Positions 15,495 through 24,880 of a DNA stretch of 64,000 nt are shown here, one piece after another. The DNA comes from UBA10364 sp905182675 (lineage in GTDB: Bacteria; Bacteroidota; Bacteroidia; Flavobacteriales; Schleiferiaceae): positions 20,593 through 84,592 of the forward strand of contig CAWVWE010000007.1 in the NCBI GenBank assembly GCA_963933975.1. Direction: 5' to 3'. Numbering within the stretch: the first letter of the stretch is position 1; the number at the start of each line of letters is the position of its first letter. The notes beneath the pieces were generated by a model. That model was not told where the DNA came from, did no database searches, and saw nothing but the letters and a program-made list of their open reading frames with translations. The position numbers and the translations under genes are program-made.

Positions 15495-16555
15495 ACTTTT
15501 TCTTTTTTAGAAATGACGACCAATAGTATGCCTATGCTGACCAGTGGAACACTGAGCCATTGTCCCATATTTAACGACATGGTCTGCTCAAACGAAACTT
15601 GTATTTCCTTAAAGTACTCGATGAAGAATCGGAATCCGAACAATAGGATAAGGAAAACGCCAAGCATAAACCCTCTTTTTTCTCCAACGGAGGTCTTTAA
15701 GTAGAGTAGTGCAAGGGTGATGAAAATGATCCAATAGCCGAAGGCCTCAAACAATTGCGTCGGATGACGCGGTATTCCTAGAACATCAATTTCACTATAC
15801 AATCCTTCTTCATCGGAGAAAACGTCACTCTTAGTACCTTCTAGAACGAGTAAGTTTTTGCGGTCTTTACGCTGCGAGTTTAAAATTTTACTCAAATAGA
15901 CGTCTGTGTACTCTATGATTTGATCTTCATTTAAGTTTCTAAACCTCAAAGAAGCCGACAGTATGGGGTAGACTATAGAATCTGTTGTTAATTCCCTTCC
16001 GGTTGTTTCGAATTCAACGGAACTTAAACTCCCGGCATATCCTCTTAATAGACTGCCTCTGGCATCTTCAACAAACACTGTTTGGAAAATACCATTGGAT
16101 GGTGCACCATATATTTCAGAATTGAACCAGTTGCCCATCCTGATAAAGCCTGCGGCAAGCGCAACAACAATCACAATTCGATCTAGTGTCCAAAGAGGGT
16201 GTTGTTTTGCTATTTTTTTGGACCAATAAATCATGGCTAGAACAATCACGACAGCCGCACCATGAGAGGCTAGCCCACCTTTCCAGACCATAAAGATTTC
16301 ACCAAGGTGCTCCTTGTAATAACCCCAGTCGTAAAAGATGACATGCCCAAGTCTCGCACCTATTATCGTAGCGCCCACCATCCAATAGACCAGACTGTCC
16401 ATGAGCTTGGGATTGATGTTTTCTTTTTTAAAAATATATTGCATTCCATATTGTCCCAGCACAAAGCTGATGATGAACATCAATGAATAGAACCTCAATT
16501 GAAATCCTGCAATGGGTATGTGGTTAGGGAAATCCCAGATGATAGTGGCTAGCAT
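15491..16555 (-). CDS. lgt: Prolipoprotein diacylglyceryl transferase
   Basis: This 354-residue, seven-helix inner-membrane enzyme moves diacylglycerol from phosphatidylglycerol onto the lipobox cysteine of prolipoproteins, the first step of lipoprotein maturation. Landmarks are RFYSLMFIISFVLG, GARLGHVIFYDW (residues 66-77, with the family Arg and His), VWKGGLASHGAA (90-101), IRMGNWFNSEIYG (138-150, the Lgt signature) and RHPTQLFEAFGYW (263-275). About 105 residues separate the last two motifs, an enlarged periplasmic loop compared with E. coli Lgt. It lies four bases after the PD40 lipoprotein gene and overlaps the DUF192 gene. Confidence 0.95.
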   Translation of the reverse strand: MLATIIWDFPNHIPIAGFQLRFYSLMFIISFVLGQYGMQYIFKKENINPKLMDSLVYWMVGATIIGARLGHVIFYDWGYYKEHLGEIFMVWKGGLASHGAAVVIVLAMIYWSKKIAKQHPLWTLDRIVIVVALAAGFIRMGNWFNSEIYGAPSNGIFQTVFVEDARGSLLRGYAGSLSSVEFETTGRELTTDSIVYPILSASLRFRNLNEDQIIEYTDVYLSKILNSQRKDRKNLLVLEGTKSDVFSDEEGLYSEIDVLGIPRHPTQLFEAFGYWIIFITLALLYLKTSVGEKRGFMLGVFLILLFGFRFFIEYFKEIQVSFEQTMSLNMGQWLSVPLVSIGILLVVISKKEKV

Positions 16556-16559
16556 AGGT

Positions 16560-17675
16560 TTATTCTTTCCAGTCTACAAGGAACAAGTTAGTCGCTCTTC
16601 CCCCGCCATTATTTCTATTCGAAGCAAAAACCAATTTTGTCCCGTCAGGAGAAAACATTGGAAAGGAATCGAACGCCTTGTCAAAAGAAATTTGCTTGAG
16701 GTTGTTCCCATCTGTATCAATCATGAATAGATTAAATGGGAAGCCTTTTTCACTGTGGTGGTTAGATGAAAACACTATTTTATCGCCGTTCGGATGAAAA
16801 AATGGTGCCCAATTAGCTTGTCCCAAAGAAGTGATTTGCGTCAGATTTTCGCCATCAACATCACAAGTATATAATTCCATTGAAGTGGGCTCCACCAATC
16901 CATTTGCAAGAAGCGAAGTGTATTTTTCGACTTCTTCCTCTGAGGTGGGACGTGAACTGCGAAACACCAATTTTTTAGAATCTGGACTGAAAAATGCTCC
17001 ACCATCATACCCAAGGCCATCAGTTACTTGTGTGATATTGGATCCATCGATATCACAAACATAAAGCTCTAGATCACCCGACCTGGTAGATGTGAATACA
17101 ATTTTAGACCCGTCAGGACTCACTGTCGCTTCAGCATCGTAACCTGGTCCACTAATAATAGTGTCTATAATGTTCCCTTTTAAGTCGCTAACATAAATAT
17201 CAAAGTCTTCATAGATAGGCCAAACATAGGCGCCGCCTTCTCCACGCTCAGGTACAGCCGGACAAGCCGAGTCGCCTTTAAAGGTGCTCGCGTAAAGTAT
17301 GGTTGTATCTCCAGGTAGGAAGTAAGCACAGGTTGTACGCCCTAATCCATTGGAAATCATGGTAGGTTCATGTTCTAAAATAGTATCTAAAGCCCAGTCA
17401 AAGGCATAGATTTGGTCACAATTGTTTCCCCATTTTTCAGCGTTACTTTGAAAAGTAAGCTTCTCGCCGTCAAAGCTGAAATAGGCTTCTGCATTGTCTC
17501 CACCGTCTGTCAGTTGACGCATGTTGTCAAAATGGTATTCCCCTTCATAGTTGAGTTCACTCACCCAGGTTGCGCCGCTGTAACCGTCACTAGATTCAGG
17601 TCCTGATTGGCTGGTACAACCAATGGCTACCAAACTCGCTAAAAAAAAAGTTTTTGTCATGTTGTTGATCATCAA
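16560..17675 (-). CDS. PD40/TolB-like beta-propeller lipoprotein
   Basis: This 371-residue exported lipoprotein has lipobox AIGC with the cysteine at residue 20. The rest contains about five PD40 repeats of the TolB/WD40-like kind, for example FSFDGEKLTFQSN, VSPDGSKIVFTSTRSGD, FSPDSKKLVFRSSRP, FHPNGDKIVFSSN and FSPDGTKLVFASNR. These fold as a beta-propeller and usually mediate protein contacts in the cell envelope. Partners are unknown. The start at 17675 overlaps the yidD stop by four bases, which fixes it, and lgt follows after four bases. Tight packing with yidD and lgt suggests a role in envelope or lipoprotein biogenesis, but this is inference. Confidence 0.8.
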   Translation of the reverse strand: MMINNMTKTFFLASLVAIGCTSQSGPESSDGYSGATWVSELNYEGEYHFDNMRQLTDGGDNAEAYFSFDGEKLTFQSNAEKWGNNCDQIYAFDWALDTILEHEPTMISNGLGRTTCAYFLPGDTTILYASTFKGDSACPAVPERGEGGAYVWPIYEDFDIYVSDLKGNIIDTIISGPGYDAEATVSPDGSKIVFTSTRSGDLELYVCDIDGSNITQVTDGLGYDGGAFFSPDSKKLVFRSSRPTSEEEVEKYTSLLANGLVEPTSMELYTCDVDGENLTQITSLGQANWAPFFHPNGDKIVFSSNHHSEKGFPFNLFMIDTDGNNLKQISFDKAFDSFPMFSPDGTKLVFASNRNNGGGRATNLFLVDWKE

Positions 17676-17944
17676 TCGATGTTTTTTTCTTTTAATTCTT
17701 TCTCTAACTCACTTCCCGGCACTGGATCCCAACCATTTCTTCCCCAAGGATGACAACTAGAAATTCTCTTTACTGCCAGAACAAACCCTAAGAATGGTCC
17801 ATGGATTTTAACAGCTTCAGCCGCATAAGCACTGCATGTAGGTTGATAACGACACGCAGGTCCAAGCATAGGTGAAACTAGTGTTCTGTAGACCCAAATC
17901 AGCAATAACAACGGTGATCCCAGGAAAAGAGATAGTAGTTTCAA
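17672..17944 (-). CDS. yidD: Membrane protein insertion efficiency factor YidD
   Basis: This 90-residue protein has an N-terminal hydrophobic/amphipathic helix (FLGSPLLLLIWVYRTLVSP) and the YidD core motif ACRYQPTCSAYAAEAV, followed by SSCHPWGRNGWDPVP. Three conserved cysteines are present. YidD lies at the inner face of the cytoplasmic membrane and assists YidC-dependent insertion of membrane proteins. In many bacteria it is next to rnpA and yidC; here it lies between cysS (13 bases upstream) and the PD40 lipoprotein gene (4-base overlap), the Bacteroidota-type context. Confidence 0.93.
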   Translation of the reverse strand: MKLLSLFLGSPLLLLIWVYRTLVSPMLGPACRYQPTCSAYAAEAVKIHGPFLGFVLAVKRISSCHPWGRNGWDPVPGSELEKELKEKNID

Positions 17945-17957
17945 ACTCGGTTTTCGT

Positions 17958-19442
17958 TTATAGAGTATAGCTCGTGCCTTCTGCGCCGTCTTTGAGCTGA
18001 ATGCCCGCGTCGGTTAATTGTTTTCTAATGATGTCAGCAGTGCCCCAGTCTTTGTTTTCTCTTGCTTTAGCTCTTAATTCAATGACCAAGTCCATAGCCT
18101 TGTTAAGTGCCTCTTTATGGGCATCTGAAGATTCTTTTTCACGGAGACCCAATATATCAAATGCGAAGGAATTCATCTTATCGATGAGTAATTGCAAGTC
18201 GTCTTTGGTTAACCCTATGGTTGAATCCGTAGATGAATTAATAAATTTTACCGCTTCGAATAAGTGGGATATGAGAATAGGACTGTTAAAGTTGTCACTC
18301 AAAGCGTTGTAACAGCGGTCTACCCAGTCGTGAATGTGGAAGGTGCTGGTTTTTGAAGGTTGTAGATTCTTCAACGTTTCAATAGCACCTAAAAGTTTGT
18401 CATGGCCTTTTTCAGCAGCCATCAAAGCGTCATTACTGAAATCAAGAATGCTGCTGTAGTGGGCCTGCATCATGAAGAACCTAACGGTAGAAGGGTTGAA
18501 CCCTTTTACGAGTAGTGGGTTTTCTCCAGTGAATAATTCATTTGGCAATATGGTGTTTCCTGTGCTCTTACTCATTCGCTTACCATTCAGGGTAAGCATA
18601 TTCGTGTGCAGCCAGTATTGAGCGCCTTTATGTCCTGACGATGCCACGTTTTGTGCGATTTCACATTCGTGGTGTGGAAATTTTAAGTCCATCCCACCAC
18701 CGTGTATATCAAACTGTTCACCTAAATATTTGGTGCTCATTGCGGAACATTCAAGATGCCAGCCTGGAAAACCGTCACTCCAAGGTGAAGGCCATCTCAT
18801 TATGTGTGCTGGTGATGCTTTTTTCCACAGTGCGAAATCAGCAGGATTACGCTTTTCTTCTTGACCATCGAGTACACGAGTTCCGGCTTGTAGCTCTTCT
18901 AACTTACGTCCAGACAGCACTCCGTAATCGCCACCTTTAAGGTTATAATTTTCTACATCAAAATAAACGGATCCATTGCTCTGATAAGCCCACCCTTTTT
19001 CAAGGATGGTTTTAATCATTTGGATTTGCTCTACGATGTGTCCTGTTGCAGTGGGTTCAATGGAAGGGGGGAGAGCATTCAGTTTTTCCATGACCTTATG
19101 GAAGTCCACGGTATAACGTTGCACGATTTCCATAGGCTCTAACTGCTCCATCCGGGCCTTTTTAGCAATCTTGTCTTCACCTTCCTCGGCATCATTTTCT
19201 AGGTGACCAGCATCCGTAATGTTACGGACGTAACGTACTTGATATCCAAGATGCCGAAAATAACGGAACATGAAGTCGTAAGAAGTAAAAGTCCTTGCGT
19301 TACCTAGGTGTACATCAGAATAAACCGTTGGTCCACATACGTACATACCCACACTTCCATCACTGACAGGAATAAAACCTTCCTTCTTGCCCGTGAGGGT
19401 GTTTTCTATTACAATAGGGTACTTACTATACAGTGGGTCCAT
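17958..19442 (-). CDS. cysS: Cysteinyl-tRNA synthetase
   Basis: This 494-residue class I enzyme charges tRNA-Cys. The N-terminal catalytic core shows MYVCGPTVYSDVHLGNARTF (the HIGH-like element and a zinc-ligand Cys), the zinc-site segment GWHLECSAMS with HHECEIAQN, and the KMSKS loop as GKRMSKSTGN. The C-terminal helical domain ends with DWGTADIIRKQLTDAGIQLKD, the usual anticodon-binding tail. The start is immediately after the folE stop with no intergenic base, so folE and cysS must share a transcript. The length is near the family norm (about 460-500). Confidence 0.97.
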   Translation of the reverse strand: MDPLYSKYPIVIENTLTGKKEGFIPVSDGSVGMYVCGPTVYSDVHLGNARTFTSYDFMFRYFRHLGYQVRYVRNITDAGHLENDAEEGEDKIAKKARMEQLEPMEIVQRYTVDFHKVMEKLNALPPSIEPTATGHIVEQIQMIKTILEKGWAYQSNGSVYFDVENYNLKGGDYGVLSGRKLEELQAGTRVLDGQEEKRNPADFALWKKASPAHIMRWPSPWSDGFPGWHLECSAMSTKYLGEQFDIHGGGMDLKFPHHECEIAQNVASSGHKGAQYWLHTNMLTLNGKRMSKSTGNTILPNELFTGENPLLVKGFNPSTVRFFMMQAHYSSILDFSNDALMAAEKGHDKLLGAIETLKNLQPSKTSTFHIHDWVDRCYNALSDNFNSPILISHLFEAVKFINSSTDSTIGLTKDDLQLLIDKMNSFAFDILGLREKESSDAHKEALNKAMDLVIELRAKARENKDWGTADIIRKQLTDAGIQLKDGAEGTSYTL

Positions 19443-20126
19443 TTAAACTCCGAAATCGGTCTTTAGATTGATATAGTCTAAGAACTCTGCTTTTTTATCT
19501 TCTTGTTGAAATACTCCTCCAAACTCTGCAGTTACCGTGGAGCTGTCAATATCACGAATACCTCGAGAGTTAACACAAAGGTGTTTAGCGTCAATCACAC
19601 ACGCAACATTATCTGTTTCAAGCACCTCTTGAAGTGCCTGTACCACTTGACGTGTCAACCTTTCTTGAACTTGAGGACGCTTGGCATAATAATCAACAAT
19701 ACGATTCATTTTACTCAAGCCAACAACCTTGCCATTGGAGATGTAGGCAACATGCGCTCTCCCTATAATAGGAAGTAGATGGTGCTCACAAGTTGAATAA
19801 AGAACAATATTTTTTTCCACCAACATTTCGTTGTAACGATAGGTGTTGTTGAATGTACTCATTCCAGGTTTTCTATCTGGATGTAGACCAGCAAAAGCCT
19901 CGGTAACATACATTTTCGCTACGCGAAGTGGCGTGCCTTTGAGACTGTCGTCATCTAAGTCCATTCCTAGAGTTTCTAGAATGCCTTTGACATGCTTAGA
20001 AATGATGTCTATTTTCTCGCTATCATTTTTCGCAAATGCGTCATCTTTTAAAGGTGTTTCAGCTTTAAAGCTTTCGTGAGCATCACCGATTTCTTCGGCT
20101 AGTATTGGGTCAATGTGATTTGACAT
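19443..20126 (-). CDS. folE: GTP cyclohydrolase I
   Basis: This 227-residue enzyme converts GTP to 7,8-dihydroneopterin triphosphate, the first step of folate (and queuosine) synthesis. The zinc and active-site segments are STCEHHLLPIIGRAHVAYI, then VGLSKMNRIVDYYAKRPQVQ and KHLCVNSRGI; the cysteines and histidine that bind zinc are present. The first 45 residues are a charged extension before the catalytic domain. An exact -7 box lies 27 bases upstream, making folE the likely first gene of the folE-cysS-yidD-PD40-lgt-DUF192 run. Confidence 0.96.
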   Translation of the reverse strand: MSNHIDPILAEEIGDAHESFKAETPLKDDAFAKNDSEKIDIISKHVKGILETLGMDLDDDSLKGTPLRVAKMYVTEAFAGLHPDRKPGMSTFNNTYRYNEMLVEKNIVLYSTCEHHLLPIIGRAHVAYISNGKVVGLSKMNRIVDYYAKRPQVQERLTRQVVQALQEVLETDNVACVIDAKHLCVNSRGIRDIDSSTVTAEFGGVFQQEDKKAEFLDYINLKTDFGV

Positions 20127-20152
20127 GGGTTTTGTTCTCTTAAAAGGGGTGG

Positions 20153-20160
20153 CAAAGGTA
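20153..20160 (-). promoter_or_regulatory. -7 box for the folE operon
   Basis: On the minus strand this reads TACCTTTG, an exact TAnnTTTG match 27 bases upstream of the folE ATG. No TTG is found at the expected -33 distance. Confidence 0.5.
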
Positions 20161-20166
20161 AATCAA

Positions 20167-23100
20167 TTAGTCCCAATAAGGAACTCCTTGGGCTTTCGCT
20201 TTTTCTTCCAAAGCATCAACGGATTCGATAATTTTATCAAGCTGAGTCTGCGCGTCGGAAATCATCAATCTAGCATCTTCAAGTAAATTGTTCATAGTAC
20301 CGGTCGGCGCACCTCTATGGTTCCACGCTCCCCAAGTCAATAATCCAATAACATCACCTAACGAAGGAGCGCTTTCAACTTCTCTTTTTGTAAGGCTCGG
20401 ATTTCCGTTAAGAAGCAGCCCAAGCTGATTTAAGGTTACTTCGATCGCTCTTGCTGAAGTTAAATCTGCTATGGAAGTACCTGGAGTATTTCTTAGACCA
20501 GCACGTAATTCTGTTAATTCATTACCAAGTTCATTAAACTTGGACATTACCGCGTTTGATTTAGCGTAAGCTCGGTCAACTTCAAGGTTGAATTCCATGT
20601 CAATATTTTCATAATTGTAAAGATGATTCACCTCGAACGAATGCCCTTTAATTAGCTCGTTGAGGACGCCGTTTGTGGATCTATACACGCTGATTACATA
20701 GGTTCCAGGAAGCACAAAAGTTGTTGTTGATGGATTAGTATTTGGCTCGTTGCGCGATGAGATTTCGGCTGTGCTGCTGTACTTTCCATTCCAAGTAAAA
20801 CGTTCGATTCCGCTCATGTCCTTCCGGGTAAATCGAGCAACTTTTTCGCCTTCTAAGGTGGACACTTCAAATAACAGATAGCCACTCTCTTCCCAATCCT
20901 CCGCTTGAAGTTGTTCCGTATTTGGGTAGTGGGGTAATTCATTACTCGCCTCTGGTCTTCTGTCTTTGACTTTATCGCCTTTATCTTTAATAAAGAGTTC
21001 GAAAGTCACTCCTCGAGGTGGGTTTTTTGATCTGTAATGTTGTCCTCCCTTATAGTCTATCCCTCCAACATTAGCTCTGTTAAAAAGCATGCCCGGTTTT
21101 GTTGTGAAAAATGCTGCGTCTTGCTCTAGGATATAATTCATTTCACGTAACGGCGAGTAGTTATCAAGAACATAGAAGCCACGGCCAAAAGTGGCTAGAA
21201 CTAAGTCGTTTTCACGCTCTTGAATGGCGATGTCACGAACCGCAATTGTTGGAAGCCCTTCATTTAGCTCAGCCCATGTCTCTCCTCCGTCTAGGGTGTA
21301 CCAAAGTCCGAATTCCGTTCCTACAAAAAGAAGGTTACTGTTGATATGATCTTCCGCTATGCTATAGACACTGCCTTTCTCAGGAAGGTTGCTAACGATG
21401 CTGCTCCAATTCCTACCTCCGTCAGTACTTTTGAAAATGTAGGGCTTAAAATCACCGTTCTTGTGATTGTTGAATACTGTGTAAATGGTTTTTGAATCAT
21501 GCTTAGAAAGGAGAATATCCTGCACGTAAACCAATGGTAGAGTTAAGGAACCCACCTGTGTTTTGGGGAGTGTATTAAAGTTTTTTAAAGAGGACCAATT
21601 TTGACCGTCGTCTTTCGTTTTCCAAACCAGTCCATCATCTGTTCCCGCCCATAGTTCTCCGGGGTTAGTAGGATGTTCTTTCAATGTCACTATGTTGCCG
21701 TAAATAGACGTGCTCTTGTGAAGTGCGATTGCTTCTGGCCCCCAGTAACGGTCCATTATTGGTAGCCTATTCCGATCTAGTTGGCGAGATAAATCGTCCG
21801 AGATAACTTCCCAACTTCCACCACGGTCAGTACTTTTAAATACTTTGTTCGCAGCGAAATACAAGGTCTTTTTCTGATGCTTACTCGCGACCAGTGGGGC
21901 ATCCCAATTCCAGCGATAAGGAGAATCCTTGTATCTAGGCTGTGGCTGAATAGGTGTCTTTTCTCCTGTTTCTTTATTGAATCTGACGAGCCATCCATAT
22001 TGTGCTTGAGCATAAACCGTATTAGGGTCATCAGGATCGGTTGCGCTTTCAAAACCATCACCTCCGTTGGTCACAAACCAATCATCATTCGTAATACCTC
22101 TTCTGTTGATCGTTTGAGATGGTCCACCTAAAGAGTTGTTGTCTTGGGTTCCACCGTATACATTGTAAAATGGCCAATCGTTGTCGACTGCCACGCGATA
22201 GAACTGTATCGTAGGGAGGTTTGCTCGCCAATTCCAGCTCTTCATTTCATCCCAGGTCTCATACAAACCGCCATCTGTGCCAATAATCATATGCGATGTA
22301 TTGCTCGGGTCAATCCACAAGCAATGGTTATCTACATGTTTAAATTTCTTAGGGATGTTGTTAAAGCTTTTTCCGCCGTCTCGACTGATATGAGCATAGG
22401 TGTCCATACTATAGAGCGTGTTGACATCTTCAGGATGAGCCACTAACTCAACATAATAATTACCACTAGTTTCATGAGAACTACGTTTTGACCAGCTTTC
22501 ACCCCGATCCGAAGATCTGTAAAGACCATGTCCTTCTATAGTTGCATAAAGCACATCTGGATTCGCAGGACTGATATCCATACCAATTCGACCAACATCA
22601 CCAGTAGGAAGTCCACCTTTTAAGACGGTCCAATTCGCTCCAGCATCTGTGCTCTTATAGATGGCACTCTCCGGGCCACCGCTTAAATAAGTAAAGACGT
22701 GTCTTCTGCGCTGATGAGCAGTAGCATATAAAATGGACGGATCTCTTGGATCCATGTGGATTTCATTAAAGCCGGTGTGCTCACTAACGTCATAGATTTT
22801 AGACCAATTCACCCCACCATCCATGGTTTCGTAAAGACCTCTATCACCTGACGAGCTCCAAAGTGGACCATAGGCAGCTACGTACACATGGTTAGAATTT
22901 GTGGGGTCCACAGTGATCATACCTATGTGCTCGCTAGAAACTAATCCTGTATTGGTCCATGTCTTGCCAGCATCTCGACTGACATAGACACCATCTCCGT
23001 AGGCAACGGAGCGTTGGTTGTTGTTCTCTCCTGAACCGATCCAAATAATATTATGGTTGGAAGGGTCCATCGTGACACACCCTGTGCTGTAAGAACCTTC

Positions 23101-23391
23101 ATGGTCAAAAATGGGCTCCCATGTGGTGCCATTGTTACTAGTTTTCCAAACGCCACTAGAGGCAAGTGCAATGTACATCTCCGCTGTATTGTCTGGATTA
23201 ACAGCGATATCAGCAATGCGACCTGAAGTTGTAGCAGGTCCCAAGCCTCTAAAAGTAAAAGCACTGATACTTTGCTCCGCCCACTTAGGACTATCGTTCT
23301 TTGATTTTTTCTGCGCCTGAATATTTGTGAAGGCAAGAAAAAAGGCTAAAAACCAAGTTAATTTAGATGATGTGAAAGAGAATCGATTCAT
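20167..23391 (-). CDS. Secreted BNR/Asp-box (sortilin-like) beta-propeller protein
   Basis: This 1074-residue exported protein starts with a signal peptide (FLAFFLAFTNIQAQ). The ATG at 23391 is chosen over the open frame to 23433 because it leads directly into that peptide. Residues about 40-750 carry many BNR/Asp-box units such as SRDAGKTWT, TMDGGVNWS, STDAGANWT, SSDRGESWS, TKDDGQNWS, STDGGRNWS and TLDGGETWA, giving one or two propellers like those in VPS10/sortilin and sialidases. A C-terminal Ig-like and helical part follows. No glycosidase catalytic set is evident, so an enzyme name would be unsafe. There is no recognisable T9SS sorting domain at the C-terminus (ends GVPYWD). Confidence 0.85.
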   Translation of the reverse strand: MNRFSFTSSKLTWFLAFFLAFTNIQAQKKSKNDSPKWAEQSISAFTFRGLGPATTSGRIADIAVNPDNTAEMYIALASSGVWKTSNNGTTWEPIFDHEGSYSTGCVTMDPSNHNIIWIGSGENNNQRSVAYGDGVYVSRDAGKTWTNTGLVSSEHIGMITVDPTNSNHVYVAAYGPLWSSSGDRGLYETMDGGVNWSKIYDVSEHTGFNEIHMDPRDPSILYATAHQRRRHVFTYLSGGPESAIYKSTDAGANWTVLKGGLPTGDVGRIGMDISPANPDVLYATIEGHGLYRSSDRGESWSKRSSHETSGNYYVELVAHPEDVNTLYSMDTYAHISRDGGKSFNNIPKKFKHVDNHCLWIDPSNTSHMIIGTDGGLYETWDEMKSWNWRANLPTIQFYRVAVDNDWPFYNVYGGTQDNNSLGGPSQTINRRGITNDDWFVTNGGDGFESATDPDDPNTVYAQAQYGWLVRFNKETGEKTPIQPQPRYKDSPYRWNWDAPLVASKHQKKTLYFAANKVFKSTDRGGSWEVISDDLSRQLDRNRLPIMDRYWGPEAIALHKSTSIYGNIVTLKEHPTNPGELWAGTDDGLVWKTKDDGQNWSSLKNFNTLPKTQVGSLTLPLVYVQDILLSKHDSKTIYTVFNNHKNGDFKPYIFKSTDGGRNWSSIVSNLPEKGSVYSIAEDHINSNLLFVGTEFGLWYTLDGGETWAELNEGLPTIAVRDIAIQERENDLVLATFGRGFYVLDNYSPLREMNYILEQDAAFFTTKPGMLFNRANVGGIDYKGGQHYRSKNPPRGVTFELFIKDKGDKVKDRRPEASNELPHYPNTEQLQAEDWEESGYLLFEVSTLEGEKVARFTRKDMSGIERFTWNGKYSSTAEISSRNEPNTNPSTTTFVLPGTYVISVYRSTNGVLNELIKGHSFEVNHLYNYENIDMEFNLEVDRAYAKSNAVMSKFNELGNELTELRAGLRNTPGTSIADLTSARAIEVTLNQLGLLLNGNPSLTKREVESAPSLGDVIGLLTWGAWNHRGAPTGTMNNLLEDARLMISDAQTQLDKIIESVDALEEKAKAQGVPYWD

Positions 23392-23476
23392 AGTAGGGCA
23401 AACCTTTGAGTTCAATGAAATAAACGCATTCAATGCGACTTAGTTTGCAAATTACACCAAATGTGCCAAAAGACCT

Positions 23477-24880
23477 CTAGAATTTCCAAACAGCGCCCAT
23501 AGAAATGAACGAGATGGTATTTTGAAACTCAATAGGATCGGTGTAATCAGCACTAAATGTGTAGTATTGTTTCTGCTGCTGTACAGCACTCCAGGCAAGA
23601 TGCAGAGTAAGTTCTTCCGAGCGAATACTAGCACCTAGACTGGCTCTTCTCATACGATTTTCGTTGTCGCGGTAGGAGGGGCTGTATCCAATCCCGCCTC
23701 GCAAGGTGACGCTGCGTATTCTAAATTCCCCACCAGCTGCCATAACATGCTGCGTTGATAGTAAAGAGTCTATAATCGGGTTGAGGTAGTTCTCGTCATT
23801 ATCGTTTCCAATAGATTGGCTCCAGCTGTGAGGGATAGCGGTATGACTTAAACTAATCAGGCCCGTTCTTCCCAGAATAAAAGTTGCCCCGTTTCGAAGC
23901 TTAGGTGCTGTAATCATGGACCATTGGTATTCCGTTCCATAACCTTCAGCATCAATTGCGACTGCCGAAACGGATGGTCTAACACTTGACATGGTGACCT
24001 CCCAGTCTTGACTAAAGCCATAAATATGTGGCAGTTCTATGGCTGAAGCAATCCGTAGAAATTGATATGGTCGGTACAAAAAACCTGCATTAGCAGTAAT
24101 ACCGATGCCGCTGTTGTCCCACAAGTCTTCTAAGTTGAGGTTTGTTAAGTCATTGGTGCTGTTAAAGGTTTCTTTATGTTGAACTTCTACCTTTTCAAAG
24201 GAGTGAACGATACTTACAGAGGCGCCATAGTAAAAAGTTGAATTCACTTGATTTGCGCCGCCGAGAGTCCACCGATTGCGCATGCCCTTTCTAAATAAGA
24301 GGTGTTCCGTAGAGACATTACTTAGTGCGGCAGAACTAAAATATGACCTGTTGTTCGAGTTCCAATCAGTGGCATAGCTTTGATACAGTAAATCCTCATA
24401 AACCCCAACTGAATTCAGGTATTCTGGAGGAGTCCCATCGGAATTATTAATCCATTGCTGCATGATACTTCCTGCATCAGAAGAATTTGCCCTAAGACGT
24501 TCTCTATAAATTTGGTCTGAATTATAGGTGAAGAAAAGAGTAACACCATTTGAAGGATTCTTGCCTAAAAAGCCAAAATTACCGACGTTTAAGTTTGTGG
24601 TATTTCCTCGAATATTACTGGAGTTAACGTCAGTATTCTTAGAATTGAACAATCCCATGTCAAATCCAAAAGCGTCTTGACGATATAGGGCAGCACCTGC
24701 GGGGTTGAGTGCTAAAGCACTAAAAGAACCACTCATGGCTACCATTGCACCGGATAACCCATTGTACCTGGCGTCTCCAAAAGTCATGGGTTGGTTGAGT
24801 TGAGCAAAATAATCTAAGTCCTGGCCCTTGGTAGAAAAGCAAGAGAGGAAAATCGCACTAAATAACGTTAATTTGTTCAT
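23477..24880 (-). CDS. FadL/OmpP1-like outer-membrane barrel protein
   Basis: This 467-residue exported protein has a signal peptide (cleavage near STKGQ) and then PMTFGDARYNGLSGAMVAMSGSF and ALALNPAGAALY, the N-terminal pattern of the OmpP1/FadL/TodX transporters. The body alternates short beta strands and the last residue is Phe (GAVWKF), the usual ending of outer-membrane beta-barrels. FadL relatives import hydrophobic compounds; the substrate here is unknown. The start overlaps the stop of the Tyr/Asn/Gly-rich lipoprotein gene by four bases, so the two are translationally coupled and may act together. Confidence 0.8.
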   Translation of the reverse strand: MNKLTLFSAIFLSCFSTKGQDLDYFAQLNQPMTFGDARYNGLSGAMVAMSGSFSALALNPAGAALYRQDAFGFDMGLFNSKNTDVNSSNIRGNTTNLNVGNFGFLGKNPSNGVTLFFTYNSDQIYRERLRANSSDAGSIMQQWINNSDGTPPEYLNSVGVYEDLLYQSYATDWNSNNRSYFSSAALSNVSTEHLLFRKGMRNRWTLGGANQVNSTFYYGASVSIVHSFEKVEVQHKETFNSTNDLTNLNLEDLWDNSGIGITANAGFLYRPYQFLRIASAIELPHIYGFSQDWEVTMSSVRPSVSAVAIDAEGYGTEYQWSMITAPKLRNGATFILGRTGLISLSHTAIPHSWSQSIGNDNDENYLNPIIDSLLSTQHVMAAGGEFRIRSVTLRGGIGYSPSYRDNENRMRRASLGASIRSEELTLHLAWSAVQQQKQYYTFSADYTDPIEFQNTISFISMGAVWKF

